The notes: generated by a model from the sequence alone, not told the origin. Counted from the stretch's first letter, positions 24,879 to 33,189 are shown. The stretch: DNA of 39,410 nucleotides from JAHCHG01 sp038251885 (GCA_038251885.1 JBBSAX010000016.1:1-39410), one strand, 5' to 3'. Numbers and translations: made by a program.

Positions 24879-25970
24879 ATGGCAAATCAAGAGCAATTGA
24901 GATTATTTCCTGCTGTTACAGAACAAGAGCAAGAGTTAGCGGAAGAGCAAATAATCAAAGAGCAAAAATTCGTTGACTTTGATATACACGAGTATCCTGT
25001 TGAAGTTCTCGTTCGATTGTATTCAGACGGAATAAAGGATGAAACGAGCGATCTTTTTATTCCTGAATATCAGCGCAAGTTTGTTTGGACGATTTTTCAG
25101 CAATCTAAGTTTATCGAATCATTAATGTTGGGACTTCCGATTCCATATATTTTTGCTGCCGACTCGACAGAGAATAAGGGAAGGATGGAAATAGTTGACG
25201 GCTCTCAAAGAATCAGAACACTCGAAGCCTTTTTAACCAATAAATTCAGACTTACCGGATTAAAAAAATTAGACAAACTGAACGAGTTCAAATTTGAAGA
25301 TTTTCCTATATCTCAACAAAGAAGATTCAGAAGAAAAACAATTCGACTTATTACTTTAACGGATAAAGCGACGCGAGAAGTTCGTAAGGAAATGTTCGAC
25401 CGGATTAACTCGACTCCGACGCTTTTGACAGATATGGAAAGTCGTAAAGGTGTTTATGAAGGAGATTTTTATTATTTTCTTGAAGAATGTGCCGCAAATA
25501 AAAAATTCAAGAAACTATGTCCGATTACTGAAACGAGAGCTAAAAGAGAAGAAGGTGCGGAAATGGTGCTACGCTTTTTTGCTTATTCAGAGAGATATAC
25601 GGATTTCATTCATTTAGTAAAAGATTTTCTTGATGAATATATGAGAGACAAACAGGCGGAATTCACTCAAGACATTGCAAAAGAAATGAAATCGAAGTTT
25701 GAAAATATGCTTGATTTTGTCGAGAAGTATATTCCTTACGGTTTCAGAAAAAATAAAAATGCAGAATCCACCCCGCGAGTGAGATTTGAAGCTATCTCTG
25801 TCGGAGTGCAGTTAGCCTTAAATGTTGATTCTGACTTAAAACCTAAAGATGTTAAAGAATGGTTAAATTCAAAAAAATTTGAAGAACATACACGATCTGA
25901 TGCGGCTAATAACAGAAATAAAGTTCTGGCAAGAATAGAATTCGTAAGAAACAAATTACTTGAAAAATGA
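24879..25970 (+). CDS. DUF262 domain protein (GmrS/ParB-nuclease-like)
   Basis: This 363-residue protein carries a DUF262 domain in its N-terminal half. 'IPEYQRKFVWTIFQQSKFIE' (61-80) is the conserved P-x-Y-Q-R-x-F-V-W box and 'VDGSQRIRTLEAFL' (D107-G-S-Q-R111) is the D-G-Q-Q-R-type motif. In the type IV enzyme GmrSD this fold is proposed to bind and hydrolyse nucleotide and support cleavage of modified DNA. There is no C-terminal HNH (DUF1524) domain, so if the protein acts as a nuclease it needs a partner or another site. It starts 3 bases after the methyltransferase stop and overlaps the HEPN start by ATGA, so the three are co-translated. In this context it is the candidate effector or sensor of a methylation-linked defence system. 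Confidence 0.9.
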   Translation: MANQEQLRLFPAVTEQEQELAEEQIIKEQKFVDFDIHEYPVEVLVRLYSDGIKDETSDLFIPEYQRKFVWTIFQQSKFIESLMLGLPIPYIFAADSTENKGRMEIVDGSQRIRTLEAFLTNKFRLTGLKKLDKLNEFKFEDFPISQQRRFRRKTIRLITLTDKATREVRKEMFDRINSTPTLLTDMESRKGVYEGDFYYFLEECAANKKFKKLCPITETRAKREEGAEMVLRFFAYSERYTDFIHLVKDFLDEYMRDKQAEFTQDIAKEMKSKFENMLDFVEKYIPYGFRKNKNAESTPRVRFEAISVGVQLALNVDSDLKPKDVKEWLNSKKFEEHTRSDAANNRNKVLARIEFVRNKLLEK

Positions 25971-26632
25971 TAGACGTTAAACGTGATTTTCAACAGCGAT
26001 GCGATGAAATTGACCTCTATTTTTCATTTATGGAAAAAGTTGCAAAAAGGGGCAGTAAAATTTCTTTGGCAGATGGAACAGCCGATAAAATCGAACCCGT
26101 ATTGGCAAAAACTTTAAAAGCGAACGGATTTATTCTTCTTTATAATTTGGTCGAATCCTCAATTAAAAGAGCCGTTGAAGAAATCTATATAAAAATGAAA
26201 CGGGACGGCACGAAATACGATGACGTTAAAGAAAGTATTAAAAGAGAGATTATAATTTTTCTAAAAAATAAGAAGAACGCCGACGAATTTGTAACATCGG
26301 TAAATTTCATCGCAGAAGATATAATTGAGCAATGTTTTTCATCCAAAATTCTTTTTTCAGGAAATGTAGATGCAAAAGAGATACGAGAAACTTCCAAGAA
26401 ATACGGCTTTTCGACAGCGACAAACAATAGAGTAACCAAAGGCGGCAGAGAATTGCTTACAGTTAAAACACACAGAAACGACTTGGCACACGGCGTATTC
26501 TCGTTTCAAGAAGTCGGTAAAAATTTCACCCCCCAAGAAATGCTGAGAATAAAAAGAGAAGTAACTTCATACATCAAACAAATTCTCGACAACATCGAAA
26601 ACTACATCAATAACAAAGAATTTTTGAAATAA
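25967..26632 (+). CDS. HEPN protein, MAE_28990/MAE_18760-like, putative RNase
   Basis: This 221-residue, mostly helical protein has the HEPN signature R-x4-H as R170-N-D-L-A-H175 in 'KTHRNDLAHGVFSFQEVG'. That motif is the metal-independent RNase active site of HEPN toxins. The preceding segment 'LKANGFILLYNLVESSIKRA' (50-69) is the helical block typical of the MAE_28990 group, which published surveys of HEPN proteins place in restriction-modification neighbourhoods. The start codon overlaps the DUF262 stop (ATGA). A natural reading is an abortive-infection RNase held in check by, or signalled through, the DUF262 protein. This is inference from context. The Vsr-like gene follows after 10 bases. 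Confidence 0.85.
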   Translation: MIDVKRDFQQRCDEIDLYFSFMEKVAKRGSKISLADGTADKIEPVLAKTLKANGFILLYNLVESSIKRAVEEIYIKMKRDGTKYDDVKESIKREIIIFLKNKKNADEFVTSVNFIAEDIIEQCFSSKILFSGNVDAKEIRETSKKYGFSTATNNRVTKGGRELLTVKTHRNDLAHGVFSFQEVGKNFTPQEMLRIKREVTSYIKQILDNIENYINNKEFLK

Positions 26633-26642
26633 CATATCGTTT

Positions 26643-27050
26643 ATGGCAGATATAGTTTCTCTCAGTAAGAGAAAAGAAATGATGTCGAGCGTCAAGCAAC
26701 GGCATACGAAACCCGAAATAACCGTTCGCAAATTGCTTCATCGTCTGGGTTACAGATTTCGACTTCACAGTAAAAAATTACCCGGAACGCCCGACATCGT
26801 TTTACCGAAATATAAATCCGTGATTTTCGTTCACGGTTGTTTTTGGCATCAGCACGAAGGATGTCGAAAGGCTCGCCGTCCGACATCGAATGTCGAATTT
26901 TGGAATGAAAAACTCGACAAAAATATCAAGAGAGATAAACGCAAAGAATCCGAATTAAAAGATTTAGGTTGGAAAGTTTTGACTATTTGGGATTGCGAAA
27001 TAAAAGACGAGAGTTCGTTAATCGAAAAGATTAAACTTTTTCTTCAATAA
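26643..27050 (+). CDS. vsr: Very short patch repair (Vsr) endonuclease
   Basis: This 135-residue protein has the normal Vsr length. E25 ('KPEITVRKLLHRLG'), D51 ('PGTPDIVL') and H69 ('CFWHQHEGC') stand where E. coli Vsr has its active-site residues. C66 and the following His/Cys residues would hold the structural zinc. Vsr nicks beside T:G mismatches left when 5-methylcytosine deaminates, protecting the methyltransferase site. Its place at the end of the methyltransferase-DUF262-HEPN run fits this. In some defence islands Vsr-fold nucleases serve as the cutting subunit, and that role should be kept open because no other clear DNA nuclease is in the cassette. Confidence 0.94.
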   Translation: MADIVSLSKRKEMMSSVKQRHTKPEITVRKLLHRLGYRFRLHSKKLPGTPDIVLPKYKSVIFVHGCFWHQHEGCRKARRPTSNVEFWNEKLDKNIKRDKRKESELKDLGWKVLTIWDCEIKDESSLIEKIKLFLQ

Positions 27051-27130
27051 GTTACCAAAACAAACAGCATATCAGGTCAATTTTATCTTTTATTTGCGCG
27101 TCAGATAATTTGGCGCAAGAAATGAATTTA

Positions 27131-27181
27131 GAGGTGAAAAATGAAAAACTTGAAATAAATTTCACTTTTCACTTCTCACTT
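27131..27181. repeat. Heptamer repeat with weak inverted partner at the polA stop
   Basis: TTCACTT, TTCACTT and CTCACTT follow each other at 27161-27181 with period 7. A looser complementary stretch (GGTGAAAAATGAAAAA) lies at 27133-27148, so a hairpin is possible. The repeat runs into the polA stop codon. Confidence 0.5.
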
Positions 27182-29942
27182 ATTTACTCCATTCGTCTGA
27201 AATCTTCACATCAACTTTGACGGGGACTTTTTTGATATATTCTTCGCCTGCGTCGCACATCGCTTTTTCTAGGTTTTTTGCGGTGATTTCTGCTTCGGAG
27301 GCGTCGGCTTCGACAATGATTTCGTCGTGGACGATGTTGACGAGTTTGGCGGAAGTTCCGGTGATTTTGTCGTGGAGAAGACGAAGGGCGCGTTTTAAAA
27401 TGTCTGCTGAAGTTCCTTGAATCGGAAAATTTTTGCCGTTTCGCTGTGCGCCGGAAACTGCGCGGCGGTCGTCTTCGTCAAAGCGGAAACGAACTAAACG
27501 TCCCGTTGCGGTGCGCGAAGTTCGGTCAACTGTAACTTTTCGTGCCGCATCTCTGAGCCACGCGTCAAGTCCGCGATAGGTTGAAAAATATCGCCGCATA
27601 ATATTTTCCGCTTCGGTTTGCGTCAAGCCTGTCATCAGCGCAAATCTCTGTGCGCCAATGCCGTAAACCACGCCGAAATTCAGGCGTTTGGCAAAACTTC
27701 TCTGATCGCTTGTAACTTCTTCCGGTTTGACGTTGAAAACCTGCGCGGCGGTCGTCGTGTGAAAATCTTCGCCTGAAATAAAGGCTTTGATAAAGTTTTC
27801 GTCGTTTGAAACTTCCGCCAAAATTCGCAGTTCAACCTGTGAATAATCCGCAACAATTAATTTTTTGCCTTCGGGCGCGCGAAAACATCGGCGATATTCT
27901 TCTTCGTGCGGGATTTGCTGGATGTTAGGCTTTGAACAGTTATGAACACAAATCTCATTAGCGATAAAATTATGCTCGCCTTCAATTTCTAAATCATAAA
28001 CATGCCGTTTGCCGATAGTTTTTACCGAAGTTACGGTATGATTATAAGTTATCTCTAGTGTTTGGCAGAGTGTTTTTAGTCGTCTTGTGCCAACACCCAA
28101 TTTCTTTGCCGCAACACAGGTGTTCTGGCTTTCAGCTAAAGCCGTGATAATATTTTTTTCATTTAAATAAACTCCGTTTGCTCCATATCGGAATTGAACA
28201 TCTTTGATGCCCAAATCAAATTTTTGGCATTTTCGCTTAAATGTTTCAAAGTCCATCTGAACGTAAGTAGGTTTGCCTTTAGCTTGAGCCAGCATTTTTA
28301 ATAAACCAAAACGGGAAACCGATTTCCACAAAGGATTTTCTTCTCCGTATTTTGGAGTCGGACGATTTGCCCACGCTTTTTCTAAATTTAACTGAACAAC
28401 AGAAATGTGTTTCGGGTCGGAAGAATGTAACGATGTATGTTCAGATGCAGATAAAACTTCTAAATTTTCGATTCGATTATCCATTTTATTTTCGTTTTTA
28501 TGATGAATGTGCATCGAACTTTCAGCCCGAAAATACTCACGTTTAATGAGTTGTTCTTCAAGTTCCATATATTTATTCGTCCCATACAGACGAATACGAA
28601 AATTTTTATTTTTCTTTTTAACAACACTTTTTCGCAAGTGAAAAAGTTTGTCATAACGTTTCAAATTTTGTGCTTCTTGCCAACCTTTGTATTTAGTGCG
28701 TATTTTATGGTCTGGAGTAACCACAACGCTACCGGTCGAATAATCGCCGGAACTTTGCCATTTAATTTCGACACAATCTTTAATCCCGTTATCCCAAACA
28801 TTCAATACTCGTCTTAGAGTTAATTCTCCATTTTCTTTGTAACAATAAACCAAATCTCCGACCTTAATCTTCTCAATCGGCACTCGCCCGCCCGGAATGT
28901 CAACCAGACTTCCTTCCGCGACACAGGAAAAACGTCCGGTCGGTGCGCCGATTTGTCGAAAATCGGCGTGAATTCTGCCGGTTTCGGGTTTGATAAATTC
29001 CAGAATATTTTCGCCGAAGCTCGTCAGAGATTTTGCCACGCCGCGATATTCAAGGAGTTTAGCGACGACCGGAAATTTTTCCGCCAACGGTTGAAGTTGC
29101 CATCCGCGCGTCGTTTCGCCGATTGGAACGCCCAAGTTTTTCAGCGCGTCCGTTACCTGATTTTGCGAATTCAGATTTATTTCTGCTACGCCGAAAAGCG
29201 ACGCTTGGGCGACACCTGCCGAAAGCATTTTCTGTAAATCCAAACCGACAATATCTTGCGCTATTTTTACTTTTTCAAGCTGTTCTCGCCATCTTTCTTC
29301 ATCTAGGAAAAAGCCGTTTAATTCCATCGCGGCAATCGGCATCACACAATCGAATTCGATTTTCGCCACCTGAATTAAATTATCTTGCTTTAATCTTTCA
29401 ACAATTTTTTCGCGCAAAGGAACCATTGTTGCGGCATCTTTGGCGGCATATTCGATCTGCGATTGCGACAATACTTCCGCGCTCCAATCGCTGACTTGTT
29501 CGCTTTTGTCCATTTCAACGCCGAGAAAAAATTCTGAAACGGCGGCGAGATTGTGCCGACGATCTTGATCTCCGGCAGCGATTAATTGACTTGCAAGGAG
29601 AGTGTCGAAAATTCCGTTAAGATCAACTCCGAGATGATGCTTTGTCCATTTCGCGTCAAATTTTGCGTTGTGCGCGATCTTTATCGGTTTGGGCGCATTT
29701 AAAAGTTCACGAAGTGGCGCGAGTTCGGGCAATATTTTTATATCGCCTTTGTCCATAAAAGGCTTTAGATCAATAACTTTCGTATCTTTCCCGTTGCTGA
29801 GTTGGACGAGCCGAATGTATCCGTCAAACGGGTCGAGCGCGGTCGTTTCCGTATCAAAACCGACATAATCTTCCGTTTTTAATTCATCACACGCTTTTTT
29901 GAGCGATTCGGCATCGGTGATTAGCTGAAAATAAACTTCCAT
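27180..29942 (-). CDS. polA: DNA polymerase I (3'-5' exonuclease + polymerase) interrupted by an intein
   Basis: The 920-residue reading frame is a family A polymerase of 591 residues plus an intein at 340-668. It has no 5' nuclease domain. The proofreading domain shows Exo I 'DTETTALDP' (D30, E32), Exo II 'NAKFDAKW' (D96) and Exo III 'YAAKDAATM' (Y165, D169). The polymerase shows motif A 'VADYSQVELR' (D699), motif B 'RSFAKRLNFGVVYG' (R748, K752, Y760) and motif C 'NIVHDEIIVE' (H872, D873). The intein splits the conserved T-G-R-F-S / C-S-K-P-N-I-Q-Q-I-P motif that grips the primer-template, so activity should require splicing. The stand-alone exonuclease-polymerase form is known in several phyla; it may be the replicative gap-filler or a second Pol I. 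Confidence 0.96.
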   Translation of the reverse strand: MEVYFQLITDAESLKKACDELKTEDYVGFDTETTALDPFDGYIRLVQLSNGKDTKVIDLKPFMDKGDIKILPELAPLRELLNAPKPIKIAHNAKFDAKWTKHHLGVDLNGIFDTLLASQLIAAGDQDRRHNLAAVSEFFLGVEMDKSEQVSDWSAEVLSQSQIEYAAKDAATMVPLREKIVERLKQDNLIQVAKIEFDCVMPIAAMELNGFFLDEERWREQLEKVKIAQDIVGLDLQKMLSAGVAQASLFGVAEINLNSQNQVTDALKNLGVPIGETTRGWQLQPLAEKFPVVAKLLEYRGVAKSLTSFGENILEFIKPETGRIHADFRQIGAPTGRFSCVAEGSLVDIPGGRVPIEKIKVGDLVYCYKENGELTLRRVLNVWDNGIKDCVEIKWQSSGDYSTGSVVVTPDHKIRTKYKGWQEAQNLKRYDKLFHLRKSVVKKKNKNFRIRLYGTNKYMELEEQLIKREYFRAESSMHIHHKNENKMDNRIENLEVLSASEHTSLHSSDPKHISVVQLNLEKAWANRPTPKYGEENPLWKSVSRFGLLKMLAQAKGKPTYVQMDFETFKRKCQKFDLGIKDVQFRYGANGVYLNEKNIITALAESQNTCVAAKKLGVGTRRLKTLCQTLEITYNHTVTSVKTIGKRHVYDLEIEGEHNFIANEICVHNCSKPNIQQIPHEEEYRRCFRAPEGKKLIVADYSQVELRILAEVSNDENFIKAFISGEDFHTTTAAQVFNVKPEEVTSDQRSFAKRLNFGVVYGIGAQRFALMTGLTQTEAENIMRRYFSTYRGLDAWLRDAARKVTVDRTSRTATGRLVRFRFDEDDRRAVSGAQRNGKNFPIQGTSADILKRALRLLHDKITGTSAKLVNIVHDEIIVEADASEAEITAKNLEKAMCDAGEEYIKKVPVKVDVKISDEWSK
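27939..28925 (-). mobile_element. Intein with HNH homing endonuclease in PolA
   Basis: The insert of 329 residues begins with C340 ('CVAEGSLVDIPGG') and ends with 'NEICVHN' (N668), followed by extein C669, the nucleophile of the second splicing step. Block B is 'VVVTPDHKI' with T409 and H412. Block F is 'RHVYDLEIEGEHNFIANE'. Between them 'MHIHHKNENKMDNRIENL' (about 477-494) is an HNH homing nuclease motif with intact His and Asn. All splicing residues are present, so the element is probably active in splicing and possibly in homing. Removing it restores an uninterrupted polymerase motif. Confidence 0.95.
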
Positions 29943-29956
29943 AATTTTTTAATAAA

Positions 29957-29998
29957 GCAGTTTGCAGAAAGTTTGCAGAGTTGCAGAAGTTGCAGAGT
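29957..29998. repeat. Short degenerate TTGCAGA tandem repeat upstream of polA
   Basis: Four near-copies of a unit like GTTGCAGA(A/G) with a period of 8-10 bases lie 15-55 bases before the polA start. Such tracts are often length-variable. Confidence 0.55.
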
Positions 29999-30053
29999 AT
30001 TTGGCAGTAAAAAATTAAATAAAATCCCTGCTTATTCTTGTTATACCTGTAAA

Positions 30054-30260
30054 TTATTCTTTGTCTTCATTTTCCAGAACTTCGCTTGATTCTTGATGAA
30101 TCTCGCCGACTCCGGCGTTAAATTTTCCTTCGGCAATCGCGCCCGGATTACCCGTTAGCATTCCGCCGATGATTTCCAAATCGCCTAAGATTTCTTGACC
30201 GATGCCTTTCAAGTTTTCGCCGGTTGCGGTTTCTTCTTCCCGTTCTTTGTTGTCTGTCAT
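30054..30260 (-). CDS. Small CsbD-like protein
   Basis: I take the ATG at 30260-30258, giving 68 residues. AAAGGAG lies upstream at the right distance, while a longer in-frame start at 30344 has no ribosome site. The protein is acidic and hydrophilic. 'GEILGDLEIIGGMLTGNPGA'-type spacing followed by 'AEGKFNAGVGEIHQ' recalls CsbD stress proteins (G-N-P-x-x-x-A-E-G-K). CsbD proteins rise under general stress; their activity is unknown. The resemblance is moderate and the assignment tentative. Confidence 0.6.
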   Translation of the reverse strand: MTDNKEREEETATGENLKGIGQEILGDLEIIGGMLTGNPGAIAEGKFNAGVGEIHQESSEVLENEDKE

Positions 30261-30409
30261 TTGATAAAAACTCCTTTGTAAAACAAACATCGAAGCAAAT
30301 AAAATTTTGCAATGCAGATGTTTTTGATGCTTTAATTTTAACATAAATTTCCGGGCAAAACCTCGAACGCATTTACGATAAATTCATTTTCAACTAAAAT
30401 CATTTTCAG

Positions 30410-30919
30410 ATGAAAAAAACTTTTATTTTAATTTTAATCACATTTTTCGCTTTCAGCGTTTCGGCGCAAGAAAAATGCGAATTGCCGATAAACGCCGCGC
30501 CGCCGCTGTTTAATTTAAAACTCGGAATGAACGGAAATCAGGCGAAACAAGCGGTTAGCGGAAAATTAAAGATCAAAAACAAAAAGGAAGGAACTTTCTT
30601 TCAAAACTTTATCAAGAAATCGCCGCCAAATAATTTAAACGGAATTCGCGCGATCTATCTCAGATTTTTTGATTCAAAACTTTATCAGATCGAGATTTTT
30701 TACGAAAAACAAAACGAAAGTTTAACTTTAGATGAATTTGTCAGAGATTTTTCCGCAAGGGAAAATTTGCCGTTTGATTTTTGGAAAATCGAATATGGAA
30801 TTGCCGAACTGAAGTGCGACGGATTTTCGATAATTGCCGATAATTTTCTAAATCTGCGAATCGAATTGACCGATGAAATCCTTCGTGCGGAGTTTGAAAA
30901 ATCTCAAAAGGACAAATAA
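30410..30919 (+). CDS. Small secreted hypothetical protein
   Basis: This 169-residue protein starts with a textbook signal peptide (residues 1-19, MKKTFILILITFFAFSVSA, then QEKCE). The mature part has C23 and a later Cys in 'ELKCDGFSI' (about 128), so one disulfide is possible. The pattern 'FNLKLGMNGNQAKQAVSG' recalls small envelope or periplasmic proteins with an 'L-G-M-x-x-x-E/Q' repeat head. Beta strands with alternating hydrophobics follow. No family is recognised. It stands alone between two minus-strand genes and a palindrome follows its stop. Confidence 0.75.
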   Translation: MKKTFILILITFFAFSVSAQEKCELPINAAPPLFNLKLGMNGNQAKQAVSGKLKIKNKKEGTFFQNFIKKSPPNNLNGIRAIYLRFFDSKLYQIEIFYEKQNESLTLDEFVRDFSARENLPFDFWKIEYGIAELKCDGFSIIADNFLNLRIELTDEILRAEFEKSQKDK

Positions 30920-30946
30920 ATAACGTGGTTCGAAATAAGATTTTCT

Positions 30947-31033
30947 GCCCACGAAACACACGAAAGATACGAAAAGAAGAAGAGAGGAGAATTTATTTTA
31001 TCTTTTTTCGTGCTTTTCGTGTGTTTCGTGGGC
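30947..31033. repeat. Inverted repeat built of CACGAAA units
   Basis: Arms at 30947-30977 (starts GCCCACGAAACACACGAAA) and 31001-31033 are nearly complementary, with internal CACGAAA/CACGAAAA copies. It lies between two convergent genes and could terminate both. Purine-rich CACGAAA elements of this kind recur in many environmental bacterial genomes. Confidence 0.7.
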
Positions 31034-31085
31034 TAAATTCTCTCTTTTCATAATTTGAAGTTGCTTATGTCTAACTGACGTTGAA

Positions 31086-32198
31086 TTATTCCGATTTTAT
31101 TGACCTTAAATCTTTCTTCGTCAATAAAAACAGATATTCCGTGCATTTTTCTTCCGGGTTTGTCCATTTATTCGTCCATTTCATCTGCGCCATTACATTG
31201 TGTTTGTAATCAACTTCCGAAATGAATGAATTAAAATCCAAACCGCGAATAATTTCGCCCAATTCACCAAAAGTCGCGCGTCCGCCGTTGCTGTATGAGA
31301 GTAAAATGAATTTGGCTTTTGTGTTTTTCAGAAGTTTTTCAATTGCTTCGACGACGACATATTTTCCCGAATCGCCGCGCCGAAAATCTTCAAAAACGCT
31401 GCCGCTTTTTGTGTCGCTCGCGTCGGCGCGTCGGTTTGCCACGCCGACGATTTCAGGCTGATCGTTCAAAATAATCGTTTTCCAGAGATGATAATAAGAC
31501 GCATAACGCACACGCGAAGGCGGCATTTTTTCGTTTGAAGAACCATACGGCGGATCGAAATAGGCGAGGTCAACTTCTACATTTTTTGCCAGATCGAAAA
31601 TGTGTTCGCTGAAAACTTTGTGCGGCAGATCGTCAGCGACAAACGCCGGAACTTGCATTTTCATTTCCTTAAATGAACGCGCCGACCAATTTTTCAGATA
31701 AGAAACCTGATGCCCCAAAGAACTGTCAACTTTATCCATCGCTAAGATCAAACTCGTCAATAAAACGCTTTTTTCAATTTTATCTTTTGAAATTTTCTCG
31801 ATCTCTTCACGAATCGCGTCGAGTTTTCGCGTGTTGTGAACTTGCCAGATGCGTTTTTTGCCGTCTTCTTGAACTGCCGAACCGTTGTTCGATTCGCCGC
31901 CGTAATATTCGGTGAACCAACCATTTTTGCCTTCTAATTTATTCAGATGTTCGATGATTTCGGCGTAATATGTTTGAGGTTTTCGATTGAGCAAATAACA
32001 TTCGCCAAAAACCTGCGACCAAACCGAAATATCGTTGCAAATAACTGTGTAACCGGATTTCTTCAATGCTTGCGAAACGCGCGTCGTTCCGGCAAAACCG
32101 TCTAAAATCGTTTTTACCTTGAGAGGTTTGATTACCTCCAAGATCAGCGGAATCAGTTTATTTTTCGAGCCTGCGTATTTTACACCTTCGGTTTTCAT
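31086..32198 (-). CDS. D12-class N6-adenine DNA methyltransferase
   Basis: I use the ATG at 32198-32196 (370 residues, MKTEGVKYAGSKNKL); a TTG 13 codons earlier adds only basic residues. The opening 'KYAGSKNKLIPLILE' is the D12-class (Dam/DpnII-like) signature for S-adenosylmethionine binding, with 'ILDGFAGTTRVSQAL' as the F-x-G loop. The catalytic motif is 'DLAYFDPPYGSSN' (DPPY). It would methylate the N6 of adenine in a short DNA site. No restriction nuclease gene is adjacent, so it looks like an orphan methyltransferase for regulation or protection. The target is not deducible. It sits outside the 23784-27050 cassette and uses ordinary core codons. Confidence 0.9.
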   Translation of the reverse strand: MKTEGVKYAGSKNKLIPLILEVIKPLKVKTILDGFAGTTRVSQALKKSGYTVICNDISVWSQVFGECYLLNRKPQTYYAEIIEHLNKLEGKNGWFTEYYGGESNNGSAVQEDGKKRIWQVHNTRKLDAIREEIEKISKDKIEKSVLLTSLILAMDKVDSSLGHQVSYLKNWSARSFKEMKMQVPAFVADDLPHKVFSEHIFDLAKNVEVDLAYFDPPYGSSNEKMPPSRVRYASYYHLWKTIILNDQPEIVGVANRRADASDTKSGSVFEDFRRGDSGKYVVVEAIEKLLKNTKAKFILLSYSNGGRATFGELGEIIRGLDFNSFISEVDYKHNVMAQMKWTNKWTNPEEKCTEYLFLLTKKDLRSIKSE

Positions 32199-32254
32199 AA
32201 AAAATTTGTGCCGTTTGATTCTAATTGAAAAGTTCAAAGATTAAAACACTCTTT

Positions 32255-32389
32255 GACTGGAGCGCAAGCGGCTCGCTTGCAATGAGCGCGTAAGCGCGAA
32301 AAAGCCTGTGATTGCAATAAACTTTATCGGTTTCAAACGCTGTTTCGCCGCTTGCGCGACGCTGCAGGCTGGCAGCCTGCGCTCCAGTC
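32255..32389. repeat. Palindromic element left of tyrA (GGAGCGCA family)
   Basis: Outer arms at 32255-32280 (starts GACTGGAGCGCAAGC) and 32364-32389 match at 21 of 26 positions. Internal arms (GAGCGCGTAAGCGCG near 32284 and its near-complement near 32344) extend the symmetry. The outer head GGAGCGCA is shared with the element at 33221-33344. Confidence 0.75.
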
Positions 32390-32460
32390 TTTGAGTTAAT
32401 TCAGTTACCTTCGCTTGTCTGAAATTATTTAATTTCGTTTAATTGATAATTTGGTAAACG

Positions 32461-33189
32461 ATGAAAGAACTTGGAATAATCGGTTTTGGTCAATTCGGTC
32501 AATTTATGGCGCGGCATCTTGCGCCGTTTTTCGATGTGTCCGTCTATGACCAAAATAATTTACAAATCGAAGCCAAAGAATGTGGAGTAAAATGGCGAGA
32601 TTTTGAAAATGTATCGAGCAAACCGATTGTTATTTTTGCCACGCCGCTCAAGAATTTTGAAGAGGTTTTGAAACACTCTACGAAATTTCTCCAACCTGAC
32701 GGACTTTGCCTTGATGTTTGTTCGGTGAAAATGAAACCGATTGAATTAATGCGCGAGCATTTGCCCGAAACGGTCGAGATCATCGGCACGCATCCGCTTT
32801 TCGGACCGCAGAGCGGACGGCGCGGAATTGTCGGAATGCGAATCGCGCTCTGTCCGGTCAGAACGACAAACACCGAAAAAATCAAAAACTTTCTCGCCGA
32901 CGAATTAAAATTAAAAGTCTTTGAAAAATCGCCCGAAGCGCACGACCGCGAGATGGCGCACGTTCAGGCTCTGACGCATTTTGTCGCCCGCGCTTTAGAA
33001 GAACTTCACATTGAAGAATCCGAACTTGCGACTGTTTCTTACGAAGAATTAATGCGAGCGGCGCGGCTCGTTAGCGAAGATTCTTGGGAACTTTTCCAGA
33101 CAATTCAAAGCGGAAATCCGTTTGCCGAACCGAAAAGAAAATCGTTCATCGAAAAACTCGTCGAACTCGAAAATCGTTTAGGTAAATAA
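32461..33189 (+). CDS. tyrA: Prephenate/arogenate dehydrogenase
   Basis: This 242-residue TyrA-type enzyme oxidises prephenate or arogenate with NAD(P) in tyrosine synthesis. The Rossmann fold opens 'GIIGFGQFGQFMARHL' (G-x-G-x-x-G) with the acidic ribose ligand D35-like in 'VSVYDQNN'. The active-site motif 'IGTHPLFGPQSG' contains the conserved H-P-L-F-G-P. The length is that of the short TyrA forms lacking a chorismate mutase or ACT domain. The start ATG follows directly after a palindromic repeat and another repeat follows the stop, so no operon partner is visible. The cofactor and prephenate-versus-arogenate preference are open. Confidence 0.9.
   Translation: MKELGIIGFGQFGQFMARHLAPFFDVSVYDQNNLQIEAKECGVKWRDFENVSSKPIVIFATPLKNFEEVLKHSTKFLQPDGLCLDVCSVKMKPIELMREHLPETVEIIGTHPLFGPQSGRRGIVGMRIALCPVRTTNTEKIKNFLADELKLKVFEKSPEAHDREMAHVQALTHFVARALEELHIEESELATVSYEELMRAARLVSEDSWELFQTIQSGNPFAEPKRKSFIEKLVELENRLGK

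Noticed and set aside
23784..27050. Reading the cassette as a prophage or integrative element
   Set aside because: No integrase, terminal repeats or phage structural genes are visible at either end.
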